This document shows positions 44,093 through 55,269 of a stretch of 64,000 bases of DNA, piece by piece (position 1 is the stretch's first letter; each line of letters opens with the position of its first letter). The translations under genes and the position numbers were made by a program. Source of the stretch: Cricetomys ansorgei. Taxonomy: Eukaryota > Chordata > Mammalia > Rodentia > Nesomyidae. Location: NCBI GenBank assembly GCA_026225945.1, contig JAMJFZ010000320.1, forward strand, positions 12,766,501 to 12,830,500, written 5' to 3'. Under the pieces are notes generated by a model. It saw only the letters and a list, made by a program, of their open reading frames with translations. It ran no database searches and was not told where the DNA came from.

Positions 44093-44436
44093 GGTTTTAA
44101 ACCAGGTCAACTTAGTGAACTTCTAAATCTGGTGGGAAAGTCAAATCATCAATCATCCAAAACATATCGAGGAGTCTTTTATTTTAAAATTCCTCAACTA
44201 TACTAGATATTACATGTACAAGAAAAGTAAATTGTTTTCTTCCTTCTGCTCTTCAGAATCTCAGGGAATGTGGCTCTTTTCTCTTACCCTCAAATATTTA
44301 CTCCTAGAATCAGCACTTCAGATTCAGTTCTTAGAGGTATGGGGAGGGAGGAGCTTAAAAGTCATGAGCCCATCTAGAAAAAAAGTGTTAGATGAATGAC
44401 AGAAAACAAACATTAGCTAAACTATTACAAATCATT
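44093..44436. other. Unassigned sequence
   Basis: No repeat or exon recognised. Confidence 0.4.
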
Positions 44437-44590
44437 TTTATAATACTTTTATTAATAATTTGAAGTTAATACAATGTATCTAATAACATCCTCTTCCCAT
44501 TCCTCCCTGACCCACCCTCCTACCCCAGTGCCCTAAAAAAAATAAATAAATAAAAGAAAATTAAGTCCAGCTAGTATGGCAGGAGCATGG
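44437..44590 (-). mobile_element. L1 3'-end fragment
   Basis: TTGAAGTTAATACAATGTAT C, ATCCTCTTCCCATTCCTCCC TGACCCACCC and an AAATAAATAAATAAA stretch resemble the antisense start of rodent L1 3' UTRs. It lies directly before the 19-bp minisatellite, with about 100 bases between them. Confidence 0.5.
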
Positions 44591-44610
44591 ATCACAGGCA
44601 TTACTGTGAT
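44591..44610. repeat. Short inverted repeat
   Basis: ATCACAG and CTGTGAT arms of seven bases around a six-base loop, between the L1 end and the minisatellite. Confidence 0.7.
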
Positions 44611-44697
44611 TCCTGGAGGCAGCAGGCTGCTCTGATGATGGACATTCACCTGGTCCATACTAGCCTGAAATGAATCCTTATGAGGTTTGACCCAAAG

Positions 44698-45233
44698 TTA
44701 CCTCACTGACCAAGCCCATAGGCACGAGGGCCTCCAGCAGGCACTGAACATTGACCAGGCACCCAGACACTGAGTAGGCTCCCTGATATCCTGCAAATAC
44801 CAGAGCATCCCACAGGCCCTCTCAGACTTTCCCCAGACATCTGGACATCCCACAGCACCAGGGCCTCCCACAAGAATCCAGACAACCTGCAGGTACCAGG
44901 ACATCCCATAACATGAGGGCATCCCACAGGCTCCAGGGCATGATGCCCTGGCATCAGGTAGGCAATTGGGCCAAAACACAGACATCTGGACATCATGTAA
45001 GCACCAGGGCCTCCTGCAGGCACTAAGATTTCCCACAGACACCAGGACATTCCATAGGCACCAGGGCATCCTGCAGATGCCCGGACATCCTCCAGATTTC
45101 AGAGCATCCTGCAAATGCTTGGGCATCACACAGGCACTGGACCAACCCACAGACACCCAGACATCTTGCAGGCACCTAGACATCCTGCAGGCATCCAGAC
45201 ATCACAAAGGCACCTGGACATCAACAAACTTTT
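44698..45233. repeat. 19-bp minisatellite, about 28 diverged units
   Basis: Units of the type CCAGGACATCCCACAGGCA. From 44991 to 45219 the CATC-like core recurs at 44991, 45010, 45029, 45048, 45067, 45086, 45105, 45124, 45143, 45162, 45181, 45200 and 45219, exactly 19 bases apart. To the left the phase is mostly 19 with a few 18- and 21-base steps. Units differ strongly from one another, so the array is old. Because 3 x 19 is 57, frames can stay open: the 161-, 115-, 89- and 100-codon frames here come from the repeat. A perfect 19-base palindrome at 44933-44951 marks a phase break (13-base step). Confidence 0.95.
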
Positions 45234-45532
45234 GAAATCATTGCAAATGTGCAAATTATCTGGAGGTAAGAGAAGAAGTTCTGTATATGTCCATGGCCTG
45301 CTAAGAGAGCCATATCTCAGGGATAAAGATCCTGAAGGAGTGGACATACACTGTGGTCTGAACATGCCTCAGCTGCATATCAACTTGACTAAATACGTTG
45401 TGATTACTAATACGTAAGGAAACTTCTTCTCTGGACCTTGAGTTTCTTTATATGATTCATAGCACTTGCCTTTTTGACTACTTCATTAAGAAGCTTCCCT
45501 TACCTACCTAAAGGTTCCAGCTTTTCAATATT
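45234..45532. other. Unassigned sequence
   Basis: No repeat or exon recognised. Confidence 0.4.

Positions 45533-45587
<55 letters not shown>
45533..45587. repeat. (TA)n microsatellite
   Basis: About 50 bases of uninterrupted TA, a self-complementary sequence able to extrude as a cruciform. Confidence 0.97.
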
Positions 45588-45589
<2 letters not shown>

Positions 45590-46234
45590 TAATTGGAATA
45601 CATGTCAGATGTGTGGTTCCAAAATCTGATAGGATCTAGGATCCTGGGGAGGATAGGCTTTCCAAATACACTGAATGAATGAATTTTCTCCATAAGACAG
45701 AAAGTGACCAATACCATAGGGAGGAAGTTAGCAGTAAAGACAAAGGAAGTAAAGTGGTAATAAGAGAAATGGCTAGATATGTGGAGTCAGGGCTTCCCAT
45801 CCCAGTGAGATGGAAGTTGGTGAGCAAGTGATATGTCCTGAATTATGCTTCCATCAGTTCTTGTCTTTCTCTTTCAGGTAAACACTGACTCCAGACCCAG
45901 TTTTACAGAGCTCAGGGGTTATATTAATGAGAAAGAAAGGTGTGAGATGTGTTCTCTGGGTCATCTAGCAAGATACAAGCTCTACGAGACAGTCATCAAA
46001 TGTATTTAGAGTATTTTGCATGCTTATTTTTCTTCTTGGGAGTGTCTCCTAGAAATCCCTTGGCACAGAAACTTGGTTTCAACAATAAATTTTTCTCAAT
46101 CTTATTTGACTTTAGAACCATTTAACAAAATCCTTAAATACCCTAAGGGCAACATACCCTGATATCTTTGACACTTAAGTATACCTAGTACATGGAAGAA
46201 AACACCCGACACTGAACTCTGGCCACGTTTTATG
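45588..46234. other. Unassigned sequence
   Basis: No repeat or exon recognised. Confidence 0.4.
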
Positions 46235-47395
46235 TGTACATGTGTACAAATCTCACACTTACAGTGTTTTGAAATTATAATTGCTTCATTTTCTCCCTCT
46301 AGCCCTTCCCATGAACTCTCCTAGTTTTCTCTTAAATTCATGGCCTCTGTTTCTTTATTTGTTGTGATATATAATCTGTGCACACACTCACACATGTGTG
46401 CGTATCCCTAAATATGTAAATATAACCAGCTTACTCTGTATAATATTACTCGTAAGTATATGATTTCAGGGATGTCTGCATAGTATTCAATAACAAAATG
46501 GTGTGCTCTTCCCCAGGGAAGACTATTTCTATCCCTTTTAACATTCATTAGTTGCCTATAGTTCTTTGTCTAGTGTTGAGGTCCCATGAATTTCCCCCCA
46601 TCCATGTTAGAATATCTATTGGTGTCATCCTTGCTCCAATCTTATTCAAGCAGCCATGTTGATAAGACTTCATGGGAATAGCTTCTCTGACATTCCTAAA
46701 AAACAACCTCACAGCAAACTTTCTTTTCCTCTGGCTCTTCCGTCCCTCTTCCGCTATGATCTGTGAGCCTTAGGTGCAGGCATTGTGCTGTAGATCTAAC
46801 AATTAGGAGTGGGCATTGCAAATCTCTTTCTCTCTATTTTTATCAGTTGTGGTTTTCCATAATGGTCTCCGTTTGTTGCAAGGAGACGTTTCTTTAACGA
46901 GGGGTAAGACCTATACTTATCTGTGGGTATGAGGATAAATATTTTGAATGTACTTAGGAATTATGCTGGTTGAATAAAGTGGTGATTATAGGTTCTCCTC
47001 AAAGATTCATGGCTACACTAGCCCTGGGGTGTTGGCTCATTTTCCAACCCCAGGCACGATGTTCCTTACTTGAGTCCAATTGGAGAGCTGTCGCTTATCA
47101 CGAAGGAATGAGTGTGCACCCTTAGGGAGATCATATGCCTGCAGGGATACTGTGCCATGCTGGTCATTGCTTTAGTTCATAAGCCTCGTAGTGGGGTAAG
47201 ACTGTTGCTTCCTGTCCTCGGAAGCTTACATGACAACTTTTGGCATTGAGTCTACACGAGGAAGATTTCAGGTCAAAACCAGCTGGGGTCCTCTGGATCC
47301 TGTGTTCAGAGTACATGATGTCTTCAGCAGTGATTCTTTTCTCTTATACTTCTGGGCTGAGTTGAAAGACTGTCCACTGGACACTTTTGCTAGAT
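46235..47395 (-). mobile_element. Rodent L1 3' UTR (Lx-type), 1.2 kb
   Basis: Long antisense match to the 3' UTR of old rodent L1: GTGTTTTGAAATTATAATTG CTTC, TGGTGTGCTCTTCCCCAGGG AAGACTATTTC, TTGCCTATAGTTCTTTGTCT AG, ATTGGTGTCATCCTTGCTCC, TGGTCTCCGTTTGTTGCAAG GAGACG and GGTCAAAACCAGCTGGGGTC. No ORF2 part is present. Several UTR sections are kept in order. Confidence 0.7.
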
Positions 47396-47699
47396 GAACC
47401 TTCCGTAAGTGGTATTATGATCCATGTTGGAACACATTTTATAATTTACACCTTGTATTAGATGCCCTCTGTTATGATGCCTAATTTGGAGATGTAGGTG
47501 AGAATCTTATTCTTGACTACAGTTTCCTGAGGATGTTATGCAATTGTTATTGCTTATGTTATGGCAAACAGGTCTAGGGGGACATTTACTTGAGTCCCCA
47601 GATCTTGATTCTGAGACCTCGAGCCACACAGTTTCTATCTCACTCCTTTGTCGAAGACTTGCTAAAATGTTTTTGACTCTGGCTTGTGAGATCCTATGT
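47396..47699. other. Unassigned sequence, possibly continuing the L1
   Basis: No clear match; may be further L1 3' UTR. Confidence 0.3.
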
Positions 47700-47925
47700 G
47701 GGTAGAACTCTTCTTACTGCCCTGTCTTTTCACCACCCACCCTCTCCCACCCCATGGAATACTTTTAATTCTATAAATAGCACTTCCCTTCTCTCTCCAA
47801 TGGACCACATTGTTACTTCTTCTCTAAACACTTTTCTTTTTGTCTTTGCCTAGCTAGCCTACATTCCCCTAAGCATTTCAAGTTTTACATTACCTCCTCT
47901 GGGAGGCCTTTCCTATTTGTTGGGG
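47700..47925 (+). mobile_element. L2 LINE fragment
   Basis: AAGTTTTACATTACCTCCTC TGGGAGGCCTTTCC is the L2 motif 'aaatgtcacctcctc..gaggccttccc', preceded by a C-rich L2-like stretch. Confidence 0.55.
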
Positions 47926-50054
47926 TTTTTTAGTTGTAAATGGTAGAAACCAAATCTGGCTTATTAAGCAGAAAAAGGATATTTCATGGTTCATAAAATT
48001 TTGGAGTGTGCTGGTTAATCAAGTTCAAGGCTCAATTCCAGGGCTTGAGCCCCTAAGCCAATATTGAAGAACCCATCCAATGAGGGAACTACAACCACTG
48101 ATTTCACCTAGCCTTGGGTTCTAGTTGTGGATTACAGCCAGGAGCCTGATTAACTAGAGCTGTGATTGCCACCAGCATTGACACACAGCCTGAGCCAACA
48201 ATAGGCTTTTCCACCCGCTGCAGTAGTAGAAACTGCAAAATGGTACCATGTGGAGCCTTTGGATTTAACTCTTTTAGTACTAAAGCAACATCTCCCATCA
48301 GAAAGTCTGGCTGGCATAGTTGAAGAAATAAGCCTGTGTCCTAGCTACAAATGAGGGAACTTTACTGGTTCTACATTGAAAAGTTAGGATATAAGCCTGG
48401 ACATTTCCTGTTGTTTCAAAATAGGGTTCAGAGATTCTGGGATACCATATGGCATGACATACGGTCATCATCCATTACTCCAGCCCACCAGAGTCCCATC
48501 TTATCCTCTTACCCATCCCCATGGAAAAGTTGGCTCTTTCTTTTTTTTGATTCACTACGATTATTTGAAAAAAAGTTCTATGAGATAGGAATTTCTTTTT
48601 ATTCACAATTGAATTCCTAGTCTCTAGCTCATCATCTACACTCAGTAAATATCCAATAAAGATATTTTGAGAGAATAGAATTGATTCAGTTAATCTAAAT
48701 TTCATAAAGCTGCCATGATATTCAAGGATGTTTTATCTCATATCTTCTACACTTGTCTTAGAGTCTGACGCTATCCTACATCTGTATTAAAGTCTATCAA
48801 CTTGAAATAAATTCTATCATTAAAGCTATTTTTGATTCTACCCTTTTACTGAACTGAGCCCTGCAGCCCTGACAAGTGTTTATGAATTCTGTATTCTTGG
48901 AAGCTCTGATTTTTGTCCCTAACCACGGATTAAAATCTCTTCCCATCAGGAGAATGACTTGGAAAGAATCAACATACTCTCCCCTTCCTAACTTTCACAG
49001 CATTTCAGCCTCCTGGTGACTGCTACTATTATTAGTCTTTCTTTTAAGTGTCTTTAAGTACTGATTTGCCTTCTACACTTGATTAGGCTTGATGATTTGC
49101 TCCTATAGCTCTAGGTCTTTGGGTTCCATTTTCTCCCATTGCATACTAACCTAGCAAGGAGTGGAGTCAGGATTATTCAAGATCAAATGACTTTCAGGTG
49201 CATGGAAAAGGACAACATTTCGTTAAAGATTGTAACAATCCATTTTACTGAGTTTGAAGTATGAGTAGACTATGAGATAACTCCAAGCAGTCAGCAACAG
49301 AAAAAGTGTTATTTAATTCACATATGAAATCATAGAGAGAATTAAAAATGAATCTGAGCAAAGTAGAGTAAGAGATAATTCCAAAGAATTAACGAGGACT
49401 GGGGGAGTCATGGAAAAAAAAAACTGTAAATAGGATGATTTATTTTCTATCTCATGCAAAGTCAAGAGCATAAAGCACAAAAGAAATCAATGATTGAGTG
49501 AAGTTCTAAGGAGTTGAAAAGTATGAGATAAAGGCTAGAATTAAAGAGCTTTTACTTAGAAAGAACAGAGAATATGCCTTTGAAACAAGGGAGAATCTGA
49601 ACAGGAAGTAAGGACCCGAGAGGGAATGAGGTTTGGCAATGATCTGTGGAGCATCATGGCTAACGGGCTCAGGTGTTTAGATGTCCTCCTGCTAGTCATG
49701 ACTCTGAGATATATTTGAGTCCTCGAAGAGAATGGTAAGGACAAGGGTGAGTTGCTGTAAGAAATGAAGAGGGGTTATTCAGGGATAGAGAATATCAGGC
49801 TCTAACAGAAGAAGCGTTTGAACTTCTGTGGTGGCTGCTGTCACTGCTGTCATGTGAGAGAGAAGAATGAATTATTTAGACTTTGAATTCTTCTGATATA
49901 AAATAGTATTTGAGATGTGGTTGAAGCTTAAAAATAGAAAAACATGCCACGCTTAATAAGATCTACCAGATTAATTTCCAGTGACTCACACCCCAAACTT
50001 CCTCAGGAAAAGCTTAAGTGTGATATTTCTCAAAATAGCAGAGCTGAAAGATTT
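47926..50054. other. Mostly unassigned, about 2.1 kb
   Basis: 47940-48330 resembles an ancient interspersed repeat (AATGGTAGAAACCAAATCTG GCTTATTAAGCAG), but I cannot name it. The rest shows no repeat or exon. Short plus- and minus-strand frames are unremarkable. Confidence 0.35.
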
Positions 50055-50180
50055 GGCACTAATTGAATGTCTATGGAACAGTGGACCGTGCAGGTGCTCC
50101 ACACACGTCATCCTACTGGACTGCTACAGAATTCCCAAGAGGCAGTGGCTAACATCACCAGCCACCAGGATAAAATCACA
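50055..50180 (-). mobile_element. MIR SINE, diverged
   Basis: GGCACTAATTGAATGTCTAT GGAACAGTGGACC, CACACACGTCATCC and GAATTCCCAAGAGGCAG follow antisense MIR loosely. Confidence 0.4.
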
Positions 50181-50349
50181 GAAAATAAGATTTATAGAAG
50201 TATTTATTCAGTGTCAAGCATCTAGTCAGAGAAAAAGAAGAGTTTGAAACTGAGAGTTGTAACCTCTTAGTGATGACTTTAAATAAAACCTAAAGCTCAA
50301 CGTACAGTTTTCAATTTTTATTGTATTTTTTATTTCCATCTATGTAATT

Positions 50350-50350
50350 C

Positions 50351-50429
<79 letters not shown>

Positions 50430-50431
50430 TC
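50350..50431. repeat. (CTTT)n microsatellite
   Basis: About 80 bases of uninterrupted CTTT, pure pyrimidine on the plus strand. Confidence 0.97.
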
Positions 50432-51187
50432 AAGAATGTTTATGGCTTCCATCTTCTAGTGCTCAGAATTTAGGGATAAGAGATAGACTAGGGGAAAGAG
50501 AAATTGGGATAATTTCAAGATAAACCATTTGATAACCTTACTTTGCTCTAGAAAATTCCAGAAGCTCCCAATAATTGATGTGGTTCCAAATGAGAAATGA
50601 GCAAGACAACATTAGAAAATGAAACTACCACTGGATTTGTCTTTTGCTTATAATGTCTAGGCACCAAGTGACTTCATAAGATGACTTTCTCCCATCACTC
50701 CTTTTTCTCCTTAGCCAATCAAAAGTAGCAATATATTAGAGACCAACTCACAGAAACGATGATCAGAAAGCCCAAAGACTTTCATCCATGCTACTGAATT
50801 TAACGGTTACAGCATATCAACCATGTTACCATACAAACTCCAACTGCATTTTTATTTGGGAGCAATACGTATATTATAGGTAAATCTAAAAATTTCTATA
50901 ACATTTGCTTTCAAAAGCATCAAATGTGTAAGAATTCTTTTATCAAAAGTACAAAACTTATGCAATGTATCCCTTAAAACTACCACATAGCCAAAATGAA
51001 AGATGTCTCAAACAAATGGCCTTTTATTAATGATGATGTTGTTAGAGTGTCAGCTACCTTCAAGTTGACTTATAGGTTTAGTGGCCTCCTGGTTAAAACC
51101 TAGCCATTTTAAAAAATAGAAAGGAACATCCTTACCTCAATATTTATATAAGAATGCAAAGAACCTAGTGTATTCAAGAACGAGGTT
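50432..51187. other. Unassigned AT-rich sequence
   Basis: No repeat or exon recognised. Confidence 0.4.
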
Positions 51188-51345
51188 AGAACTGGGTGTG
51201 GTGGCCCATGCCTGTAACCTCAGCACTGGGGAAGAATAGGCAGAAGGACTATGAGTTCAAGACCAGCCTAGGCTAGTGAGTTCTAGGTCAAGCTGGATTA
51301 TACAGAAGGACCTTCACTAAAGAAACCAAATCCAAATAAACTCAA
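51188..51345 (+). mobile_element. B1 SINE
   Basis: ACTGGGTGTGGTGGCCCATG CCTGTAACCTCAGCACTGGG, GAGTTCAAGACCAGCCTAGG and GTTCTAGGTCAAGCTGG, then an A-rich tail. Box A and box B positions are visible but box B is changed. Confidence 0.92.
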
Positions 51346-51689
51346 ACAAAGTGAAAAAGTTGGAGATGTGTATTACCAAATCCCAAAACATATACAATTA
51401 CAATAATAAAGTCAGTGTTATATTGACATATTGATCTAAGGATGGAAATCAAAAGGACTGAAAAGAACTAAGAAATACACTTTTAATAAAATATATTAAT
51501 ATTTCTATTGATCAAGTGTAGTTCTGTAGGATTGGAAGAGTTTTCTAATGGTAGTGTTGGAATTATTGGATATTTTGAAAGAAAAATAAATCATGTCGAA
51601 GAATTATCACCTAAAATCTAATAAAGATAATGCTCTAAATCTAAAGGGAGAAGCAGGTACATGTAATTATTTTAAGTTTTTTATTACAT
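51346..51689. other. Unassigned AT-rich sequence
   Basis: No repeat or exon recognised. Confidence 0.4.
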
Positions 51690-51845
51690 TTATTTATTTT
51701 ATTTATGTGCTACAAGATGTGCACTGAATGCCACATGGCACATGTGGACGACCTGTGGAAACTGGCTTCTCCTTCTGTCAAGTGCCTCTTGGGGATTACA
51801 CTCAGGTCCTCAGGTTTGGCATCCAGGGGCCCTATTGGCTAAGAC
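51690..51845 (-). mobile_element. B3 SINE
   Basis: Antisense: ACATTTATTTATTTTATTTA TGTGC, CCACATGGCACATGTGGACG ACCTGTGGAAACTGGC, GATTACACTCAGGTCCTCAG G. The head end (near 51845) is truncated or diverged. Confidence 0.75.
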
Positions 51846-52214
51846 TCCTCAGCAGCTGGTGCACCTAAGACTATCTCCTGACTGGAGGGCAGAGAAATAT
51901 TCCTGAAGTAAGAGGCAAAAAGAGCACTAACAATAAAAGAAACTTGTACTTTGTCAAGTTCAATAAGCTTCAGTTCAACCATTAAGAATAAGAAAAAGTC
52001 TGCCAGACTAGGATTAAAATGCTCATGATGTACTTTATTTCTCCAGTAAAGCATTTGTATTGAGAGTTAGGAACTCTATATAAAAAAAAAAAGTACAATT
52101 AAAAATGACTAATGGGTTTTCAACTTGGTAAGAGAATATATTAGAACTGAAATTCCCTGTTTAACATATGAAAAGGTGGTGTTTAGCATCAATACTTGTC
52201 AGGAAAATGGCAGG
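51846..52214. other. Unassigned sequence
   Basis: No repeat or exon recognised; A-run at 52082-52092. Confidence 0.4.
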
Positions 52215-52480
52215 TAATACTCAGCATAGCATGGTGCCTCTGTCCAGAATGGCTGCAATTAAAATAAAACTGGCACCAACAAATGTTAGTGAGACCATGA
52301 AACAGAATGCATTGCGCATGCTGGAGTGTTGTGAAACTGTAACAACACTGGAATAGAGTCCATTCCCAGGGACAATAAACACATACCGATTCGTGACCCA
52401 GAAAACGGATACGCATGTCTACAAAAGACCAGTCAGATGATATTCACAGCAACTTCATTCGTAGCAATAAATAGAGTCTT
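52215..52480 (+). mobile_element. Ancient L1 ORF2 fragment, downstream section
   Basis: CCAGAATGGCTGCAATTAAA ATAAAACTGGCACCAACAAA TG, then a TATTCACAGCAACTTCATTC GTAGCAATAA block, follows the final quarter of L1 ORF2. It is placed before a section that comes earlier in ORF2 (next entry). Confidence 0.7.
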
Positions 52481-52484
52481 ACGC

Positions 52485-53060
52485 CACACACAAAATGAAT
52501 TCAAAATGCCTGAAGATCTACGCATTACACTAAAATTATAAAACTTGAAGAAAACAATAAATCTGTATGAGTATCAGTTAGGCAGTGGCCACCTAGACAT
52601 TTCAAAGAATCACACAAAAGAAAAAAAGAAGCAAATATAACCTAATCAAGGCTCAAAGTGCTTTGTGCTTTGGCGGAGCTTACCAAGAAAGCAAAATGAC
52701 TATCTTACAGAATAGAATGTTAGCAAATCACATATTGAACTAAGAAGGGTTGAGTATCCATAGCATATAAAGAACTCTTATAATTCAACAATAGGAAACA
52801 AAAGTTTTAAGTGGACAAATGATTTGGCTAGTTATTCCTCTACAGAAGGCATAAAAGTAGCCAATATGTACCTAAAATTGTGTGAACTTCAATCCTCATC
52901 AAAAAGCAATGGGATGCATTTCAGACCCTTCAGAACAGTGGTGAAGAGAGAGATGTGGCAAACACGGCAAGGGACAGACATGTCGGAACACTCATATACT
53001 GCTAGCATGGATACAAAACAGTGCTGTCCCTGTACAATGGACACAGCACACTGAACAGAA
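52485..53060 (+). mobile_element. Ancient L1 ORF2 fragment, upstream section
   Basis: ACTAAAATTATAAAACTTGA AGAAAACAATAAATC, TTAGCAAATCACATATTGAA C, TATCCATAGCATATAAAGAA CTCTTATAATTCAACAATAG and TGCATTTCAGACCC match ORF2 before and up to the region already present at 52215-52480, ending with ATACAAAACAGTGCTG. The 76-codon frame here is the decayed ORF2. Confidence 0.75.
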
Positions 53061-53524
53061 CCCCAGATGCAACGTGTCTGGGTGGTTTGAGGCAGTGGGA
53101 AAGAGGCCAATGTAGCAGGGGTCAAGTAGGAGGTTAGAATGTTAACAGAAAAACTGGTCAAAGCCAGCAGGCAGATGATAAGGAAGGTACCAGCAACAGT
53201 GTATCTAATCTCAAGAGTCTTGCTGCTCCTTTTCTACCCACGGAGACTCCACGGTTGGCAACCAAAGCCATCCGGCTGTTGAACCTCAGCCCTAGATCAA
53301 TGCTTATGAGTCAGTTCATTTCCTCTGGCCACCTGCCCAAACTGTGGTGGGTTCCTGGGAAGAGAGCACATGCTAAGACCTTAGTTACTTGAGCAGAGTC
53401 CCATGACCCCAGGCAAACAAGGCAGGTAGAGGAGGACGGGAGAGCTTTTTTCAGTGTGATGTCCTAAAATCTGTACTTGATTATATCTCTTGGCCTACAA
53501 AGTCTAAAATATTTACTATCTTGC
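53061..53524. other. Unassigned sequence
   Basis: No repeat or exon recognised. Confidence 0.4.
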
Positions 53525-53885
53525 CACACTAGCTGGCGTTGTCAACTTTACAGAATCTAGAATTCTCCAGGAGACAGACCTTTGGACATTTATGTGAGGA
53601 ACTTTCTAGATAGGGATAATTGAGGTAGGAAGACTACCTTCAATGGGAGTGGCACCATTCCGTGGCCCAGGGTCATGTGCTAAGTAAATAGAAAGCCTGC
53701 TGAGTACCAGCTCTCACTGACTTTGTGACTGAGAATCCAGTGCAACCAGCCACATCATGTTCCTGCCGGCTGCCCTGCCAGAGTGGGCTGTACTGTCCAA
53801 CTGTCAACCAAAACAGACTCTTTCCTTCTTAACTCACTTGTGCCAGGAAGTTTGTCACAGCAGTGAGAAATGTAGCTAACACGCC
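53525..53885 (+). mobile_element. Rodent LTR-type repeat, third family copy (sense)
   Basis: GTTGTCAACTTTACAGAATC TAGAATTCTCCAGGAGACAG ACC, TGGGAGTGGCACCATTCCG, GTGCAACCAGCCACATCATG TTCCTGCCGG and TTTGTCACAGCAGTGAGAAA TG. It is the reverse of the elements at 2.0 and 16.6 kb and is the most readable of the three. Confidence 0.7.
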
Positions 53886-55269
53886 TGCCAGGTCCAGATC
53901 TAAAGAAGCCACCAAGAATCGTGATGAAGTTATGTCTGAGTGAGAGTGAGATCTGACAGACCACCTTTGATAATTACTGATTATCAGCAGATCAGGAACA
54001 AATCCTAAATTATAAGAACGAGTAGTAGATAGAACAGTTTGGTGTCTGCTCCCCTTTCATGTCATACTTTAAAAAAAAATATTTTCTGAAGTCCTGGAAG
54101 GAGAATGACCTAGAAGTAGCAAAGGTTATTGCCAAGAATAAAATCGGATTTCAATATGCTTCTAAAAATTATTGCCTTGCCGTTATCGTTATGAAAAGTA
54201 TAAATGATTATTGTGCTGAAGTAGAATTTAAGACACTTGGAAACGATAAAAAGATTAAGTACATAATCAATAGTGTGCCATCAATGAATTTTTAGCAAGT
54301 TTAATACAGTTCTGGGACCAGCTTCTGCTGTGAAGCTCGTCTAAGTGTCCTTGGTTTCAACTCTAATGTCTTGCTCAGAAGTAAACTTTCCATGCAAATT
54401 ATTCATTGACCGAAGAAACTGGGTTCACAGGATGCTAAAATTAGAACTACCATCCAAGGAATTGTTATTGAATATTTCAAACAACTGATGGCTTGCCTCA
54501 GTCATAACAAGATAGGAGACAACAAAGGAATATTTTTTAATGGATGGCTATTTTTTTCTGAGCCATTTTTACTTTGAAAATCATCTCCAAGGGCAGAGTC
54601 ATGTCAGGTGAAGGCTGTACTAGATGGTGAGGAACAGTGAAGTTTACTCCAAAATACCTATTCATCCTTTTTTTTTTTTTTGTCAATGTGGCATTAGGTA
54701 ACTTACTATCCTTCTTTGAACCAAACTTTCCCAAACCACACAATAAAGATGATATGACTATAACGTGTCCCGTCATTGTAAAGAGTAGGTGTCATGTGTA
54801 TCAAAGGTCTCAGCACTATGTCTGGTTCACTGAGCCCCAGACCCCATTCTTCCAGGGCTATGCCTATTGTCTGCCCATTTATAGATTCGTGAAAAAGAAA
54901 TACTATATTGAAATGTCTCAAATGGAAATTATGGATGGTTTAAACAACAGAGGAGCAAAAGTAACTAAACTGTTCCTCGTAAGAAGAAATCAAAACAGTG
55001 TAGATAGAAACTTGACTGCTTGTACTCATGTGTTCTTTGTAATAGGTCAACGAACCAACATTCCAATTGAGAGTACCAGTAACTAATTCAGGTTGGACAG
55101 GCCACATTTTTCTTCAAAGTATTAAAATATTTAAAAACAATATTCTCATTTTTAGATGGAAACAGATTGAACTAGGAAGGCTACCAGTTTATAACTGTGT
55201 GTATAGATACTCTTGGTCTCCTTAAGAATCTCTCTAATTCTGTTAAGATTCATGAGGTTCCTAGGCAGC
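53886..55269. other. Unassigned sequence with two open frames
   Basis: Plus-strand frames of 78 codons (54059-54295) and 149 codons (54637-55086) lie here. The longer one starts with a hydrophobic signal-peptide-like run that is partly coded by a T-run (54668-54681). I recognise no family. No intron, promoter or poly(A) context supports a gene, and one frame this long is expected by chance in such a window. Confidence 0.3.

Noticed and set aside
44698..45417. 161-, 115-, 89- and 100-codon frames on both strands with Cys/Trp-rich periodic sequence
   Set aside because: All come from the 19-bp minisatellite, whose triple period of 57 bases keeps frames open.
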